Shown here piece after piece: positions 1 to 12,180 of a DNA stretch of 64,000 bases (positions within the stretch are counted from its first letter, which is position 1; each line of letters opens with the position of its first letter). The position numbers and the translations under genes are program-made. Under the pieces are notes generated by a model. The model did no database searches. It saw only the letters and a list, made by a program, of their open reading frames with translations, and was not told the DNA's origin. The stretch lies in the NCBI GenBank assembly GCA_027627225.1, contig CM051028.1, positions 22,295,864 to 22,359,863 on the forward strand, read 5' to 3'. This DNA comes from Congeria kusceri. Its lineage: Eukaryota; Mollusca; Bivalvia; Myida; Dreissenidae.

Positions 1-989
1 CGTATTGCATTCGCATCCAAAATTCCTACCCCTTGCAGATAATCTATCAAATGCAGTGGGTGTACCAACAGTCGAAGGAACGGTGAAAGTGCTTTTATGA
101 AAAATGCCTGATAGTCACCGCCTGACGGATAAGGTCCTTGTAATAACTTGGCAATGTTCCCATATCCTGATAAAACATGTAATTTAAAACGCAAAGAGCT
201 ACACATGCATCTTTCGAATAAAATATAGCATGTTTCCATCAAAATGACAAACATACATGTATATAGCATTACAGTTTTAGACATCACAATAATAACGCAT
301 CACGTTACTTTACAAAACTATTAGTACCGTTGTGTTGTAGTGCCAGGATAAATCTAGTCCAGTGAGAAAGTTTTCCTGATTCGTGTATCTCGTTTATCGC
401 TATGGATACTGCAGCTCTTGGGTCTCGATTAGATATAGCATCTAGTCGCGAAAAACATTCTAAAATACATAACAACATTTTAATATAATAAATTGGTTTA
501 GGGTAATGAAGGAACAATACACATCCAATTTACATTCAGTTGCTTCCTACTTCCGCTAAACCGTTAGTATCCGAAGCAGATATAATTGAAAGCTGTACAT
601 GTGACATTTTGATTGTAGATTGTTGACTGGCTTTTGAATAGATATAATTTTAAAAAGTCACTTTTAAAACTGTTACATGACTTCAACATGTAAGTCGAAC
701 AGACAATGACATGCAAATGAATATAGACTTTTGTTTACTGATAACCATTATCGGACTTTTTATGATACATATGAGTATGAGCATCTGTCAGTGTAATGAT
801 TTATCATATATAACGCGGTGTGTGTCAAGCTTGAAAAATATAGTCAATAGATTGAACCTAAAAATTCCAGTTCTGTCAACATAGATTTGACAGCTAAAAT
901 CTCCACAAGACATGGCTGCAAAATTGTGGCATTTTCTTCGTATTTCTTGAGTAAATGACATCTGTCTTCACTGCATGTACTGTCATCTT
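1..989 (-). CDS. Tandem-CARD protein gene, paralog 1 (partial, leaves the window)
   Basis: Three minus-strand exons can be read: 858-989, 328-459 and 1-166 (cut by the window edge). Both complete exons are 132 nt, bounded by AG/GT, in phase 1. They align exon for exon with the gene at 19874-25627. Exons 858-989 and 328-459 encode a first death-fold domain; seen motifs are KYEENATILQPCL, NRDPRAAVS and FILALQHNG. Exon 1-166 opens a second one, with SPFLRLLVHPLHLIDYL. The pattern (helical, acidic residue plus proline near the start, F..AL...G near the end) is that of CARDs in RIG-I-like receptors, so a role in cytosolic nucleic-acid signalling is inferred. Unlike paralog 2, the 328-459 exon has TGT (Cys) where paralog 2 has TGA. 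The first exon was not located; a possible start region is a minus-strand ATG at 2832, but support is weak. Confidence 0.62.
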
Positions 990-1182
990 CTGGTACCTTA
1001 AAAGGTTAAAATCAATCTTTGCAAAAACTGTGGATGAAATTTAACGATATTAAAATTTGATATAATATTCGTTTCGTGCAACAATGTGACGCGCGTTGAT
1101 TGGATAAAGAAAAAGTGATTATAACCCCACTTTTTTGAAAAAGTGGGGGCTCTATAGTAATCGCGTGTTGATCCGTCCGTAC

Positions 1183-1860
1183 GTCCGTATGTTGGTATGT
1201 ACGTCTATTATTTCTTTTGCGTTCCATAACTTCGTAATGCCAGAATTTTTTTTTAATAACTTCAGATTATTATTCCGCATGGCCATATAATGTGTCGCGT
1301 ACATGACACATGCGTGTCCGTGAAAGGTCGATGTCACAGTTCAAAGTCAAAGTTTAGATACATGATTTTTTTCGTTTCCGCTCCATAATTTCTTAATGCC
1401 TGGAAGTATTTTAATATTACTTCTGATTATTATTCCCCACGACCAGACGATGCGTCGCGTACATGAATTATACATGTCTGGCAAAGGTCTAGGTCACAAT
1501 TCAAGGTCAAATATTCGTATCTTGTTTCCGCTCCATAACTTTTTAATGCCTGGAAGGATTTTAATATTAATTGACATTATTATTCCTCATGACCAAATAA
1601 TGTGTGACATACGCGACCCATGCTTGTCTGTCAATGGTCAAGGTAACAATTCAAGGTCAAACGTAAAATATTTTTATCTTGTTTCCACACCACAAATTCT
1701 TAATGCCTGGATGGATTTTAATACTACATTGCACGTTACATTATTATACCACAAAACCCAATTATGTATCGCGTACATGACACCTCTTGGTCTGTCAAAG
1801 GTCAAGGTCACAGTTCAATGTCAAAAATCAAATATTTGTTAGAAGCATAATATTTTTTGA
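1183..1860. repeat. Degenerate tandem repeat, about 155-bp unit (GGTCAAGGTCAC family)
   Basis: Four to five diverged units recur, each with a CTCCATAA...TTAATGCCTGG segment, a TATTATTCC segment, a GCGTACATGA segment and a GGTCAAGGTCACA segment. Unit starts lie near 1219, 1378, 1528 and 1685, so the period is about 150-159 bp. The same unit occurs at 49700-50060. ORFs here are accidental. Confidence 0.75.
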
Positions 1861-2887
1861 AATGGAGGGCTTTTCAAATGAATTTGTAGAAATTATGGCC
1901 ATTGTGAGATTGTATGCTTCACATACGAATTCGGTCTGTAGCTTAAAGGTCAAGGGATCATATAAGAATATATGTTTGTTTCGGGCCATGTATTGTACCT
2001 ACATAAGGGATTTTTTGTTATTTGGAACATAGCGCCTACCATCATGAAAGGATGTGACCCAGACAAGACAACAGGTCTGTTAATTAATGGTAAATTTAAA
2101 GGTCTATGATAAGAATAGTTTTTGTAGGAAGCAAAGGTCTGTCCAACATGAAATGATTTTGAAATAACTTATCAAGGAGATTATCACTTTGAGAAACACA
2201 ACACGCAATGGCCAGATCTATAAGTCAATGTCGCTATCCAAGGTGAAAGGTTAAAATACTTGTCCATATATAACGTACTGTTCATTTTTCATTAGAAGCC
2301 GATTTGTCCTCCTATGCCGGTCATTTTGTTAGTCAAAACATTATCCCGTATCAAAGCGCCACAACTACACACCTCATCATCTGTGTCAAAGTGGTATGTG
2401 GGGGTATTCATCACCTTTAGTCACCTTTAGTGATATCTCTAGTTCAATTACTACGCTTAACAACTGAAGGACAAATCAATCATTTACAACACACAACAAA
2501 CACAATATATCAATTGAGATTTTTGACAAGGTAAAGCATGTGTAAGTTTGAAACAATTACATGAGATTCAATAAGGAAGACTAGTGCTAGGATCTGCGGA
2601 AAAGTGGAGTGCACATCACTGGATGTCGTGTTACTGACTTTATGTCAGACATTTTGCAATGAACATGTTTGCTCAACAGTTTATGGACTGCGAAACATCC
2701 GTGCTCCGTATGTCGGCACTTACTGCTAAACTGACGTCAGAAGGTTCATCACTGACGTCATACGGTTTGGCAAGATCTCCCAAAACATCTCGCTCACCTT
2801 CAACTCTCCGAACTTCTGTATCTAGATTCATGGTGTTTTGCTTCGTAAAGAAAAAGAATAAGGACACATTTCATTTGTGTCCATTGT

Positions 2888-2889
<2 letters not shown>
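1861..2889. other. Gene-free stretch with no clear feature
   Basis: This region begins in decayed copies of the preceding repeat and then shows no convincing coding exon. A minus-strand ATG at 2832 opens a 53-codon acidic ORF whose early GAAG|GTGAGC could be a phase-1 donor. It is a weak candidate for the missing first exon of paralog 1. Confidence 0.3.

Positions 2890-2945
<56 letters not shown>
2890..2945. repeat. (TA)n microsatellite
   Basis: About 28 TA dinucleotides are interrupted once by an extra A near 2921. Confidence 0.95.
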
Positions 2946-2950
2946 GTCGA

Positions 2951-4962
2951 GAGAAAGCCATTTTGTAAACTACTATTGTAACTAAAACAATATTGGCCAT
3001 TCTGCAATCAGGAATCTGACTCCAACAGAAGCAGGAAATACATTTCGACTTCTGCTTAGAAATCATAGATGGATAGTTACATTAAAAAACTAATAATTAT
3101 TATAACCAGATAACTGGTCAAAAAACACTTGCTGCTGCGAATTGATGTTACTTCGTGGCATTTACAAACACAGGACTATTTGTGGAACGAATTTTGTTTG
3201 TAAATGTGTATGGCAAATCATGTTTGAAATATTGGTACAATTTGACATAAATGTTGCAGTATATATCTAAAAGGTACTGAAAACACTAATCAGGTCCTTC
3301 CGATGCAGCAGTAATAGATGGATCAAAACAGTTAGGAAGAAGGCAGCACACATCCCAAATTTGGTTTGCAACACCAACAGTTTTTATTGGAAGCTTCTGT
3401 TGAAAATATCAAAATTCGCTCTTTCGACGTGTATGCGGTGTTTCGCAATGATATGTGTATCTTGAACATAAGCGGCAGAAAATAGCTTTTGTTTTCCAAA
3501 AGATGGCGGAATATTCCGGCGAAATCCCAATTTAGACTGTTATGTTACCTTCCGTTGTTTTCAAGCACTTGTAAATTGATGCATTGATACACCATCTTCA
3601 TAACCAGACCCCTTACAATACAGCAATTAAACATCATAACTACCCTGTTATCATAACTACAGACTGGACTTGTGTATTTCAACTGTAAATAAACCCACTG
3701 AGAGAGTTGCCTTGGGCAGCGTGTTTACCAAGATAAGATCACGTGACTTTCTCTGTTGATATGGTCTATGCAATGAATAAAAAAATATGAAAAAACAAAA
3801 ATATTTTAAAAGGATATAACCATGCGCATTATTTTAGCCTATTAGCCGATAAGCGAAAAGCGGGACGCACACACGCTATCAGTATAGGCTCATTACTATT
3901 ATACTATACTATTATACTTCTATAGGTATCGACTAATAAACAGGAAGACCATCCAACATAAATATCACCCCTGGGAATAATTGCGATCACAACAATTTTG
4001 TGATGTATTTAATTTGCATGTATGGTACCGCCAACACCACATTTCCCATTCTAATTTCACAAACGAGATGACGTACGTTACCAATTTCCAGTCCAAGTAA
4101 CTAATTATAAGTCATATATATTACAAACACAGCTTTACATACTTGTCTTGTATATAAACAAACACAAGGTGGTTTAAAGAAACGCGTATTTTGTAAATAG
4201 AAATATGTTCAAAATGTCCTATCAATTTTGTTAACATATGTGCGATAAGACGCATTATTAATTCGTTGTCTGTGATGTACAAGTAGCTATAGTATTTAAA
4301 TTTGAGTCTTTTTACTTCTACTTATGTTCGCTTGAAAAGTGAAATTAGTATGAATATTTGTTATTTCAATGTCTTAGACTTTTATAAGATTAAGGATTTT
4401 ATTATCTATGATATATTTTAATATATTATTGCTAAATCTAAGTGATATTATTTATACTAAATTGTGTACGAATGTTATTTTAAAAGTAACGGGTGTGTTT
4501 GACCATCTAAAAACAATGGAATATAAATATTGCCAACAATCATTTGACTTGGCCTTTGCTTGGCTGATGTATATAGCGATGAAATGGGACCAGTTTGGCA
4601 ATACATTGTGTCACATTGTTGATACTGGTAACCGTTCTAGTTGCATACATTCTGGTTGGTGCTGTCGTTTTCATGGAACTGGAAAATGACAATGAAAATA
4701 GTTTGAACGGTGGACGTGTAAATGTCGTGGACACATTTCTTGGTATGTCTTTAATATAAATATTTGGTGTTTAGTACATTTAACAGAAAATGTTTCAGAC
4801 ACTTTCTTTAAACGGAAAGTAATTGGGCAAATTAATTTAAATTTTAGAATTTTTATAATGTATACATAACTTGCTCTTGACAAAATCCATCGACATAAAT
4901 TATAATTGCAGAATGGCCAATATTGTTTTAGTTACAATAGTAGTTAACAAAATGGCTTTCTC
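2951..4962. repeat. 58-bp inverted repeat pair, arms 1.9 kb apart
   Basis: Positions 2951-3008 are close to the reverse complement of 4905-4962; the shared core includes GAATGGCCAATATTG and AATGGCTTTCTC. The left arm starts directly after the TA microsatellite. The stretch between the arms (3009-4580) is AT-rich with no exon I can support, apart from the potassium-channel exon near 4610-4742. The arms could be ends of a mobile element or two copies of one short repeat in opposite orientation; no target-site duplication was found. Confidence 0.6.
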
Positions 4963-7090
4963 ACGGCAGTAAAATAAGACTTGTAAAATGTGTTTTATTG
5001 AAACGTAATGTAGTTTGTCTTTTTCAACAGGCTACGCGTTTTTTAAAAAATGATGCGCATCAATGTTGGTCTCTAGTTACTTAAAGTATCTGTATTTAAC
5101 ACTGATATCACAGATATTATTGTTCACATTAAGTCGTCCGTCACAAATATTCACCTCGTCAACCTCATTAACCTTGTTTTCGGCCGGTTTAAGTACGCGC
5201 GGAGCAAATTGTACATGTAGATGTATATTTCAATACAGAAATTTTTTAATACATACCTGTTTTGATTTATATTACTTACATCCTTAACAGATTTAATTTT
5301 TTACTTACGGTTTTGGCAATAGAAAATACAGAGCAAGCATTCACGTGTACACAATTATTTATCACAGCAAAGTTTAAGTAAGTGTAGATATTAGCAATAT
5401 GAATATCTGTTTAAGCCGGGCGAATTCGATTGTAATGTGTAGATGGAATTTTCTTAAAACATTCATAATTAGAGTACATAAAAAGTTCCCATCAAGAGGG
5501 TTAGCATGAAACGAACATTGAGTACATATGTTCTTGTCATTTATGCTAGATGATAAGTTTATATGCGGAACATCACGTGTTTATGGCTTCGACTGTTTCA
5601 TTCGTTGCATTTCTTTAGTATTGACGAATGTTGTTAACGATTTATGTAATGTCCCTCTGCGGACCAACAGTCCGTAGAGTTTTCATTACCACGTATCAAT
5701 ATTTTCAGAGTATGCTATTTCAGAAAGGCACCAATATATCTCACGTGATGAGTAGTTGGAATTCACTCGCGCTGTTGCCTAGTTACAAGGTGCGAATGTT
5801 AGAGCACAGCAAAGCTTCACCAAGGCAATGCACTGGGACTTTGTATCGTCCGTCTTCTTTTGTGTGACAGTGATAACAGTGACAGTGACATTGGTAAGAC
5901 GTTTCTAAGCATCTAACAAAGATGACATAATTTAAATTCAGTTTTTTTATTGTCATTCATGAAGCTGGCAAAGCACGGAACTATTCAGTGGCATGAATTT
6001 AAGTAAAATACATTGATTTTAATCATGACGCGTTCAGACATGTGAACAAGTTTAAGTGAAAGTGCATTTTTATCAATCATGACGCGAAGAGATACATGAA
6101 ATATATCGTCAATATGGAGCCATTTATGTGCACGCATAAATAATGTTATTTCCATTATTATTTAAAAACAAATTGTAGCTAAAAGATCGCTTCTTTGACA
6201 CCAGCTTCTCAAGTAGTATTACAATTACAAAAAGGCAATTACATTACGCGTCTTTATTGTTTATCAATGTCCTCGTATTTACCATATGATTCATTGTTTT
6301 GTTGTTCTGTTCACACAGGCTACGGCAACATAGCGTCCTCTACCACTAGTGGCCAGATATTCTGCATAGTTTATGCTATTCTTGGCATCCCATTGGTGGC
6401 AACGATGCTGGTGGCAATCGGTGAAAAATTTTCAAATCCTTACATAACACTGATCCACAAACTTTTCTTTCCAAGATGTCAACGAACTGAACGAATAATG
6501 AAAGTAGTGCTCTCTTTTCTTGTTGGACTTATATTGTTTGTTGTTGCACCGGCCCTAGTGTTTCTTGAAATCGAAGGATGGAACTTTGCGGAGGCTACAT
6601 ATTAAAGCGTTGGTACGTTAACGACGGTAGGATTCGGGGACTTGGTGCAAGGTATTGCTTCGTGTTGTCATGGTAGCAGATTTTGCGTTTATAAACCAAG
6701 TACTTAAGACTCAAGCATGTACATACGTAATGTATTTGGGCAGACTGATTTTATAAACACTGTTAACAATATACATTTGTACATATTTTGCTGAAGTTTT
6801 CATCATTTATTTGGTAAAAATAACTTGATACATGACAATATTTCGTGTGCTTCATTCTCACATAAAATGTATACTAATTTGAAATACGTGATGAGCTTAT
6901 CTGAAAATACATTTTCTATAACTTGTATAATAGTTTGTGATGATACGTAAGTTCCATAAAAAAAAATGTTAACACTACTTGTTCAAATTTCAGGTGAAAG
7001 CAAAGAGATACCCGAAACGTCAAGAATTGCGTACAAGCTTAGCATATCCGTGTGGATCTTCGTAGGGTTGTCGTGGTATTCCACGAAATT
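4590..7090 (+). pseudogene. Two-pore-domain (K2P) potassium channel, degraded
   Basis: Fragments occur in the right order. A first transmembrane helix lies at about 4611-4742 (AYILVGAVVFMELE, then a GT donor). The pore-1 helix is at about 5795-5892 (HWDFVSSVFFCVTVIT). Exon 6320-6650 begins inside the filter (GYGNIASSTTSGQIF), continues with the next helices and reaches pore 2 (GTLTTVGFGDLV). Exon 6994-7080 carries a last helix (WIFVGLSWYST). The phase-1 split of the GYG glycine codon is a known conserved K2P intron position. Lesions: a GTGACA repeat before the pore-1 donor puts the exon out of frame with GYG, and an in-frame TAA at 6603-6605 interrupts the pore-2 helix. The N-terminus before the first helix is also out of frame with the nearest ATG. 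Intact K2P channels carry background K+ current at the plasma membrane; this copy probably cannot. Confidence 0.75.
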
Positions 7091-7099
7091 AAAAGTTCT

Positions 7100-9880
7100 C
7101 TGCAAATTTGATCAGACTCGGGCTAACCGTATAGACCACGATGTGGACAGCCATATTTATCATCATCAATATGATATCAACGAAGTTAGATAGTACATAT
7201 ACATATAGATATAGGAATATAATTCATAATCAAAGAACAATGAAAACAGGGCATAGGCAAAAGGGACAGTCGTATGTATCTCCATCATCTCTGATGTATC
7301 TTCATCATAATGATATCCACGAAGTAAGTACCAGCATCTTATTGGCAAATAATTTATACACAAAGAAACATTGGTAACAAGGCAATCCGACTAAAGTGAT
7401 CTTCCCACAGGTAGCTATATAAAGCGTAGCGTATTTAAGAATGTGATTTTAATCATAGCAGTCATACGCAAATGAACAGTCATAGGCATCCTCGTCATAA
7501 TAATATCAACCAATCCCGATATAGCATTTCGCACTTAAAGAAACGTTGGCAACGATGAACAAGCAATCTGACAGTCATATTTATCAACATTACACTGATA
7601 TCAAACAAGCCAGATACACCATTAGCACATGATATGTCGCAAGACAAAATATTGTGTGTCTGTTGTCTTTCGACTATTAACACGTTGGTTTTATAAATGT
7701 TTCATGATTGAAAAGAAATGATTGAGGTTGATGGAATTATGAATACAAAAATGAAAATACAAAAAAAAAACGTTGACGCATCAGGTACATTAGCGTTTTA
7801 TATACCAGTATGTTTTAGTTCTTACAGTATTGCATGGTATAACTAAATGTTTTCATTTTGGACTGTTGACCTACTTTTCTTCAACGCGTTCGACTTAATT
7901 ATTAAGCATGGAAAAGTTGGCTTCATCAAAACAATGGTGTTTTGGTCGAATGCATGTCTTGGTTGCAGTAAATCAGTTGTCGAATCTTCGCGATTTTGCA
8001 TGGATCAAAATGTAAAAAGCTATAACAGGATTCCGTATAATTGGTGTATATCTGATTTAATATGTCGCCCAACCCCTGCTGAGTGGCAATTATTGTTTTA
8101 TGGTCAAATAATCTGTCAGTGGCCAATTTTGTAAGAGAGGATTCTGATTTCAGAGTGTAGACGTTATCTAGGAAAATCTTGATCTTACTTTAATTGCAAG
8201 AAATCAGTTTCGTCATGCGCGTGAATATAGCATGACATACTTCATGCGCTTAAACATAACATGACATACAATTGTTAAATTATTTTTAAATGCACAATGA
8301 AAATGAATGAAATTGAAGTTTGTATATAAATAAAAATTAATTTAGCATTGGTTTATTGAAAAAAAAAACACTCATTAATTTTAAAAATAATTTAAATAAT
8401 GCAATAATAAAATATAAAGACAATTCAAAAAGTTATTCTACTTTTCATGGTTTTTTTTTACATTCTGCATGTACAATTAATTTGTAATTATTGCAAATTG
8501 TTTACTAATGTATATCTTTCACCTGTGTAAAATACTAGTACGTATTGGTTATTTATTTTGAAATAGTCAAATCTTCTACAAAATCCAATTATTTTTAATT
8601 TAGTCCAATCACAAATGGAATTCCCAGTTGTTTGGCCACAACTCGTTACGACGTTGATTATAATCCTCAAAAATGCATTCCATTTGATTACAATGCGTAT
8701 AATCAAAACTAGAACTAGTCCAGATGTGACTGGGGTAATTCATGGCTTTTCAGCTTTCGTGTTATCTTCAATCATTTCAATGCGGATAGTCTTCTTGCAT
8801 TATGAGGACATCACGGCCATGCCGAGTGCTGTTTTGACGATTTTAAGTTCCTGGGTTATTGGCTACATTTGTGGCGTCATAGCTTTTTTAGGAACAACTC
8901 GGATGTGTTCCTGGCTTGTAACTTTACGTTCGTGTTCCAAACGTGACGTACGTTTATATACAGTGACGCGACGTTTATTGGCCTAATTATATTCAGGGAT
9001 TATTTAATTAAAAATTCGACTTAGAAGAACAAATATAAATATGCTTAATATTTAACATACATTACAAGCGACAATGCTAACATTATGTTAAATGCTTTTA
9101 CTATGTTGGTGTTTGGCCACCCATATTCGTTTTACATTAATCAAAATTTGATTACATTCACAAAAGTCGAATATATTAAGCGGTTGCCCAGAACAAGGAC
9201 ATCAGCAAATATCACAAATATCAACATAAAAAAACAGTATATAGTCGGAGGATGTCACCAAATATTGAAAGAAGTTGAAAAAGGAACACGTTCATAGTTC
9301 GGTCATGTATTCTCTTAAGCAGAAGAATGGATTTTCCATTATGGGTTCAGTATTTTTATACACAAAATAATTGAACATACAATCCAATCCATTTAAGAAT
9401 ACATGTAATGCTCATGCGTAAAGCCAAATGATGCAATCCATAACCGACACGAACTTGGAGGTGAACAAACGAATGACATCACGCGAATATTTGGCAACTT
9501 ACAAATTTTGCTGACGGTAATCGTTATCGCTCTTCTCCAATCATAGTTTTCTTGTATCAAAATTAAAACGATATGCCTTAGACTTGACAATGTAGAAACC
9601 AAAAACAATTTGAATTATTTAATGAACGATTTATTTCATTAAAAAAAAAGATAAATAAATTTAGAAGAATATTGTGTGGCGCCTTGGATAGAAACTGTGG
9701 CATTTTAGTATATGTGTTCACATATGTTATCCACTGCTCCCCGGATGACTTACGTGTATGTTAACAACATGACATTGAAGAATCTGGAAAAAAGATAAAG
9801 CAACTATTGTTTGATTCATTATAATACGAACACGATGGTGTCTGTGCCAAGTTGACAGTGGTTTAGATTTTGGTGCAAAG
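7100..9880. other. Gene-free stretch with degenerate short duplications
   Basis: Between 7140 and 7600 a motif resembling CAGTCATATTTATCA followed by GATATCAAC recurs about four times at 110-150 bp spacing. From 7700 to 9880 there are AT-rich stretches and homopolymer runs. A plus-strand 123-codon ORF at 8615-8986 has no recognisable domain or splice context. Confidence 0.4.
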
Positions 9881-9884
9881 CACA

Positions 9885-10372
9885 GACTGTGAGCATGCTA
9901 CAGGGTCCAAATACAAAGGTGTTATTGCAAATGAAAACTATAAATGCCCAGACGTGACCATGCTACAGGCCCCAAATTCAAACGTGTTATTGCAAGTGAA
10001 AACTTTAAGTCTAGACGTGACCATGCTACAGGGCCCAAATGCATATGTGTTATTGCAAGTGAAAACTATAAATGCCCAGACGTGACCATGCTACAGGCCC
10101 CAAATGCATATGTGTTATTGCAAGTGAAAACTTTAAATGCCCAGGCGTGACCATGCTTCAGGGTCCAAATACAAAAGTGTTATTGCAAGTAAAACCTTTA
10201 AATGCCCAGGCGTGACCATGCTACAGGGTCCAAACACAAAGGTGTTATTGCAAGTGAAAACTATCAATGCCCAGACGTGACCATGCTACAGGGCCCAAAT
10301 ACAAAGGTTTAATTGCAAGTGAAAACTTAAAATGCCCAGGCGTAATCGTGCTGCAGGGCCTAAATGCAAACA
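9885..10372. repeat. Minisatellite, about 65-bp unit, about 7.5 copies
   Basis: Units contain GTGACCATGCTACAGG, then CCAAAT and GTGTTATTGCAAGTGAAAAC. GTGACCATGC recurs at 9954, 10017, 10082, 10147, 10212 and 10277, giving a period of 63-65 bp. Two overlapping repetitive ORFs here are by-products of the array. It lies about 220 bp left of the transposase/endonuclease array. Confidence 0.92.
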
Positions 10373-10590
10373 TATGAGAAAATCTGTAGCTTGACTTATT
10401 TGTTTCAGAATTATCTGTTGAAGGCCTCCTTTTGCTTACATCAACATTCATTTTAATGCTGGAAAGTATCATAATCCAAGCCTTTAAAAGGGTTGTAGCT
10501 CCAAATGGGTGTTATAGTGAGCATTTTGATTAATGATGACTTTGTTTGCCCATCATTGTCTTCGTCACTGGGCAATGTTCTGTTCTGGGC

Positions 10591-10882
10591 ACTGAGTATG
10601 TTCTTTAAATGCAGTGTTGAAAAGAACCTGGACCTCAGCCCGAGCCATCAACTTATTGGTATACAAAGTCTGGATGTAGTGACGAGTCATCCAAACTACT
10701 GTACTCATCCACTACATTAGTGGCATTGGGACGGGGACGTCACGTTGACACAGTCGTGTCCGTACCATCGGTATCTTTGAAGGTTAGTACATTGTTATTG
10801 TCATGTATTCTACTCTCAAATGACTTCTTTTCCAATCTCACATACTTCTCATCAACAACAGTGGGGAACGAAAGAGTTCTAC
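10591..10882 (-). pseudogene. Transposase N-terminal remnant (copy 0)
   Basis: The sequence matches the first part of the two full transposase copies (near 13767-14055), including the same in-frame TGA. It carries a one-base insertion near 10660 (TATACAAAGTC against TATACAAGTC) that breaks the frame. On the right it jumps from AGAGTTCTACC directly to TAAGTACATG, a junction that deletes about 620 bp relative to the other copies, with ACC-type microhomology at the joint. On the left it meets unrelated sequence. Confidence 0.85.
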
Positions 10883-11583
10883 CTAAGTACATGTTTTCTG
10901 TCTAAAATACTGTCTCGAAATGCCTTTATATGTGGTATTTTCAATTATATATTTTTCCAATAAATCCTTATACCAGTGTGATAGGACTTCATGTTCTTTC
11001 TCGAAATAGATCAGACTTATGAAAAATGTGGTTTTTATTCAAATTTGAAAGGGTTGGGTTCTCATAAAGGTCAAATTACACCAAAACGGAAGTCTAATCC
11101 TCACGGTTACATGCTGTCAGGTAGATAATGAACACATATGGTTCAGTGTATAATGCATATGATTTTAAAAATACAGTTTAAATGATATGTTTTGGTATCA
11201 ATTTAAATGTATATATATAAGAAATAAGAAAAAATACAGTTTTAGGCACTACTTTATAAAAATTGGTTCCTAGCTTCATAACTTTTGGCCCATGTATTCA
11301 TGCACAAAATGAACGCCTCCAAGCCCATCAAAACCGGTGTGTTTATTCTAAGTTAAATATTTTGAGTTTTATCGCATAGAATTTGTTGTCATGCTGTTTT
11401 TTCAAAAGGTTATGGCCTTATCGTTCCAACGATGTATGGTGATATATTAGAAAGTTGCTTGGTCATGGTGAAAATTGAGATCAAACATTGTATATTTTAT
11501 ATGTAACAATGAAGGAATTTATTTGCGCATGCGTAACCTTTAAGAACTTCCGGTAAGATTTGTCGTCTGCAATTTTTTTTTAA

Positions 11584-11952
11584 ATGGATGCTTACAAACG
11601 CACTGTAATGGAGAGAATTACTGCCAGATGCCATCTTGACCCCATTAACGGCTGTATTTTATGGGATGGTTGCTCTAGTGGACATGAGGGGGGTAGATAT
11701 GGGAAAGTTAAAGCAAAATGTCCACCAGAGTCACCATCCAAGTCCCATTATGTTCACCGTGTTGTTTTTCAGTTTCATTTTGACATTAATTTGCACGAGT
11801 CTCAACAATTATCTCATTTATGTCATAATACTTTGTGTTTCAATCCTTATCATTTAGTTTTAGAAGCTGTAACTGTTAATAATGCCCGCAAAGTTTGTGT
11901 CCGCACTGGCCGATGCATCGGCCATGATGACCATCCGAAATGCGTACTTTGA
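11584..11952 (+). CDS. I-PpoI-type His-Me finger homing endonuclease (copy A)
   Basis: A 122-residue ORF. The core LSHLCHNTLCFNPYHL (residues 76-91) and the segment NNARKVC (99-105) match the zinc-bound His-Me finger family typified by I-PpoI. Seen spacing: His78, Cys80, Cys85, His90, Asn99, Cys105, Cys111, His114, Cys120. The published I-PpoI residues are His98 (general base), Cys100/Cys105/His110 (zinc), Asn119 (metal ligand) and Cys125/Cys132/His134/Cys138 (second zinc). A constant offset of 20 fits the first seven, and the rest are close. Upstream CHLD..NGC..WDG and YG are also family traits. It would make double-strand cuts at a long target site. No intron or intein context is visible; it lies tail-to-tail with a transposase. 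The ORF is full length, with its ATG just after a poly-T run. Confidence 0.88.
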   Translation: MDAYKRTVMERITARCHLDPINGCILWDGCSSGHEGGRYGKVKAKCPPESPSKSHYVHRVVFQFHFDINLHESQQLSHLCHNTLCFNPYHLVLEAVTVNNARKVCVRTGRCIGHDDHPKCVL

Positions 11953-12138
11953 ATCATACCAATTTTCCTAATTTGCAAAGTTAACAGATTCTATTCAGTT
12001 CACATTTTAGTTTGTAATTGTACTAAAATCAGGCATTCAGCTGAAAAAATGCATGAAACGCAGCAAATGAAGGCAAAACTATACATATATACACAAGCAC
12101 AAGGCTCGTGCTCTGTCCAGTTTTTCTAAGCCTCGCTA

Positions 12139-12156
12139 AATAAACTTATCTTTATT
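12139..12156. terminator. Opposed poly(A) signals between convergent genes, copy A
   Basis: AATAAA on the plus strand (12139-12144) follows the endonuclease stop. TTTATT at 12151-12156 is AATAAA on the minus strand, about 25 nt past the transposase stop at 12181. This suits convergent transcription units with overlapping 3' ends. Confidence 0.6.
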
Positions 12157-12180
12157 CAACGCTAACCTAGTATTCTCTAT

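Noticed and set aside
8615..8986. 123-codon hydrophobic ORF after the K2P remnant
   Set aside because: No domain, no splice context and no in-frame link to the channel; it could be chance in AT-rich DNA.
9870..10150. Two overlapping repetitive ORFs
   Set aside because: They are frames of the 65-bp minisatellite, which has no consistent coding period.
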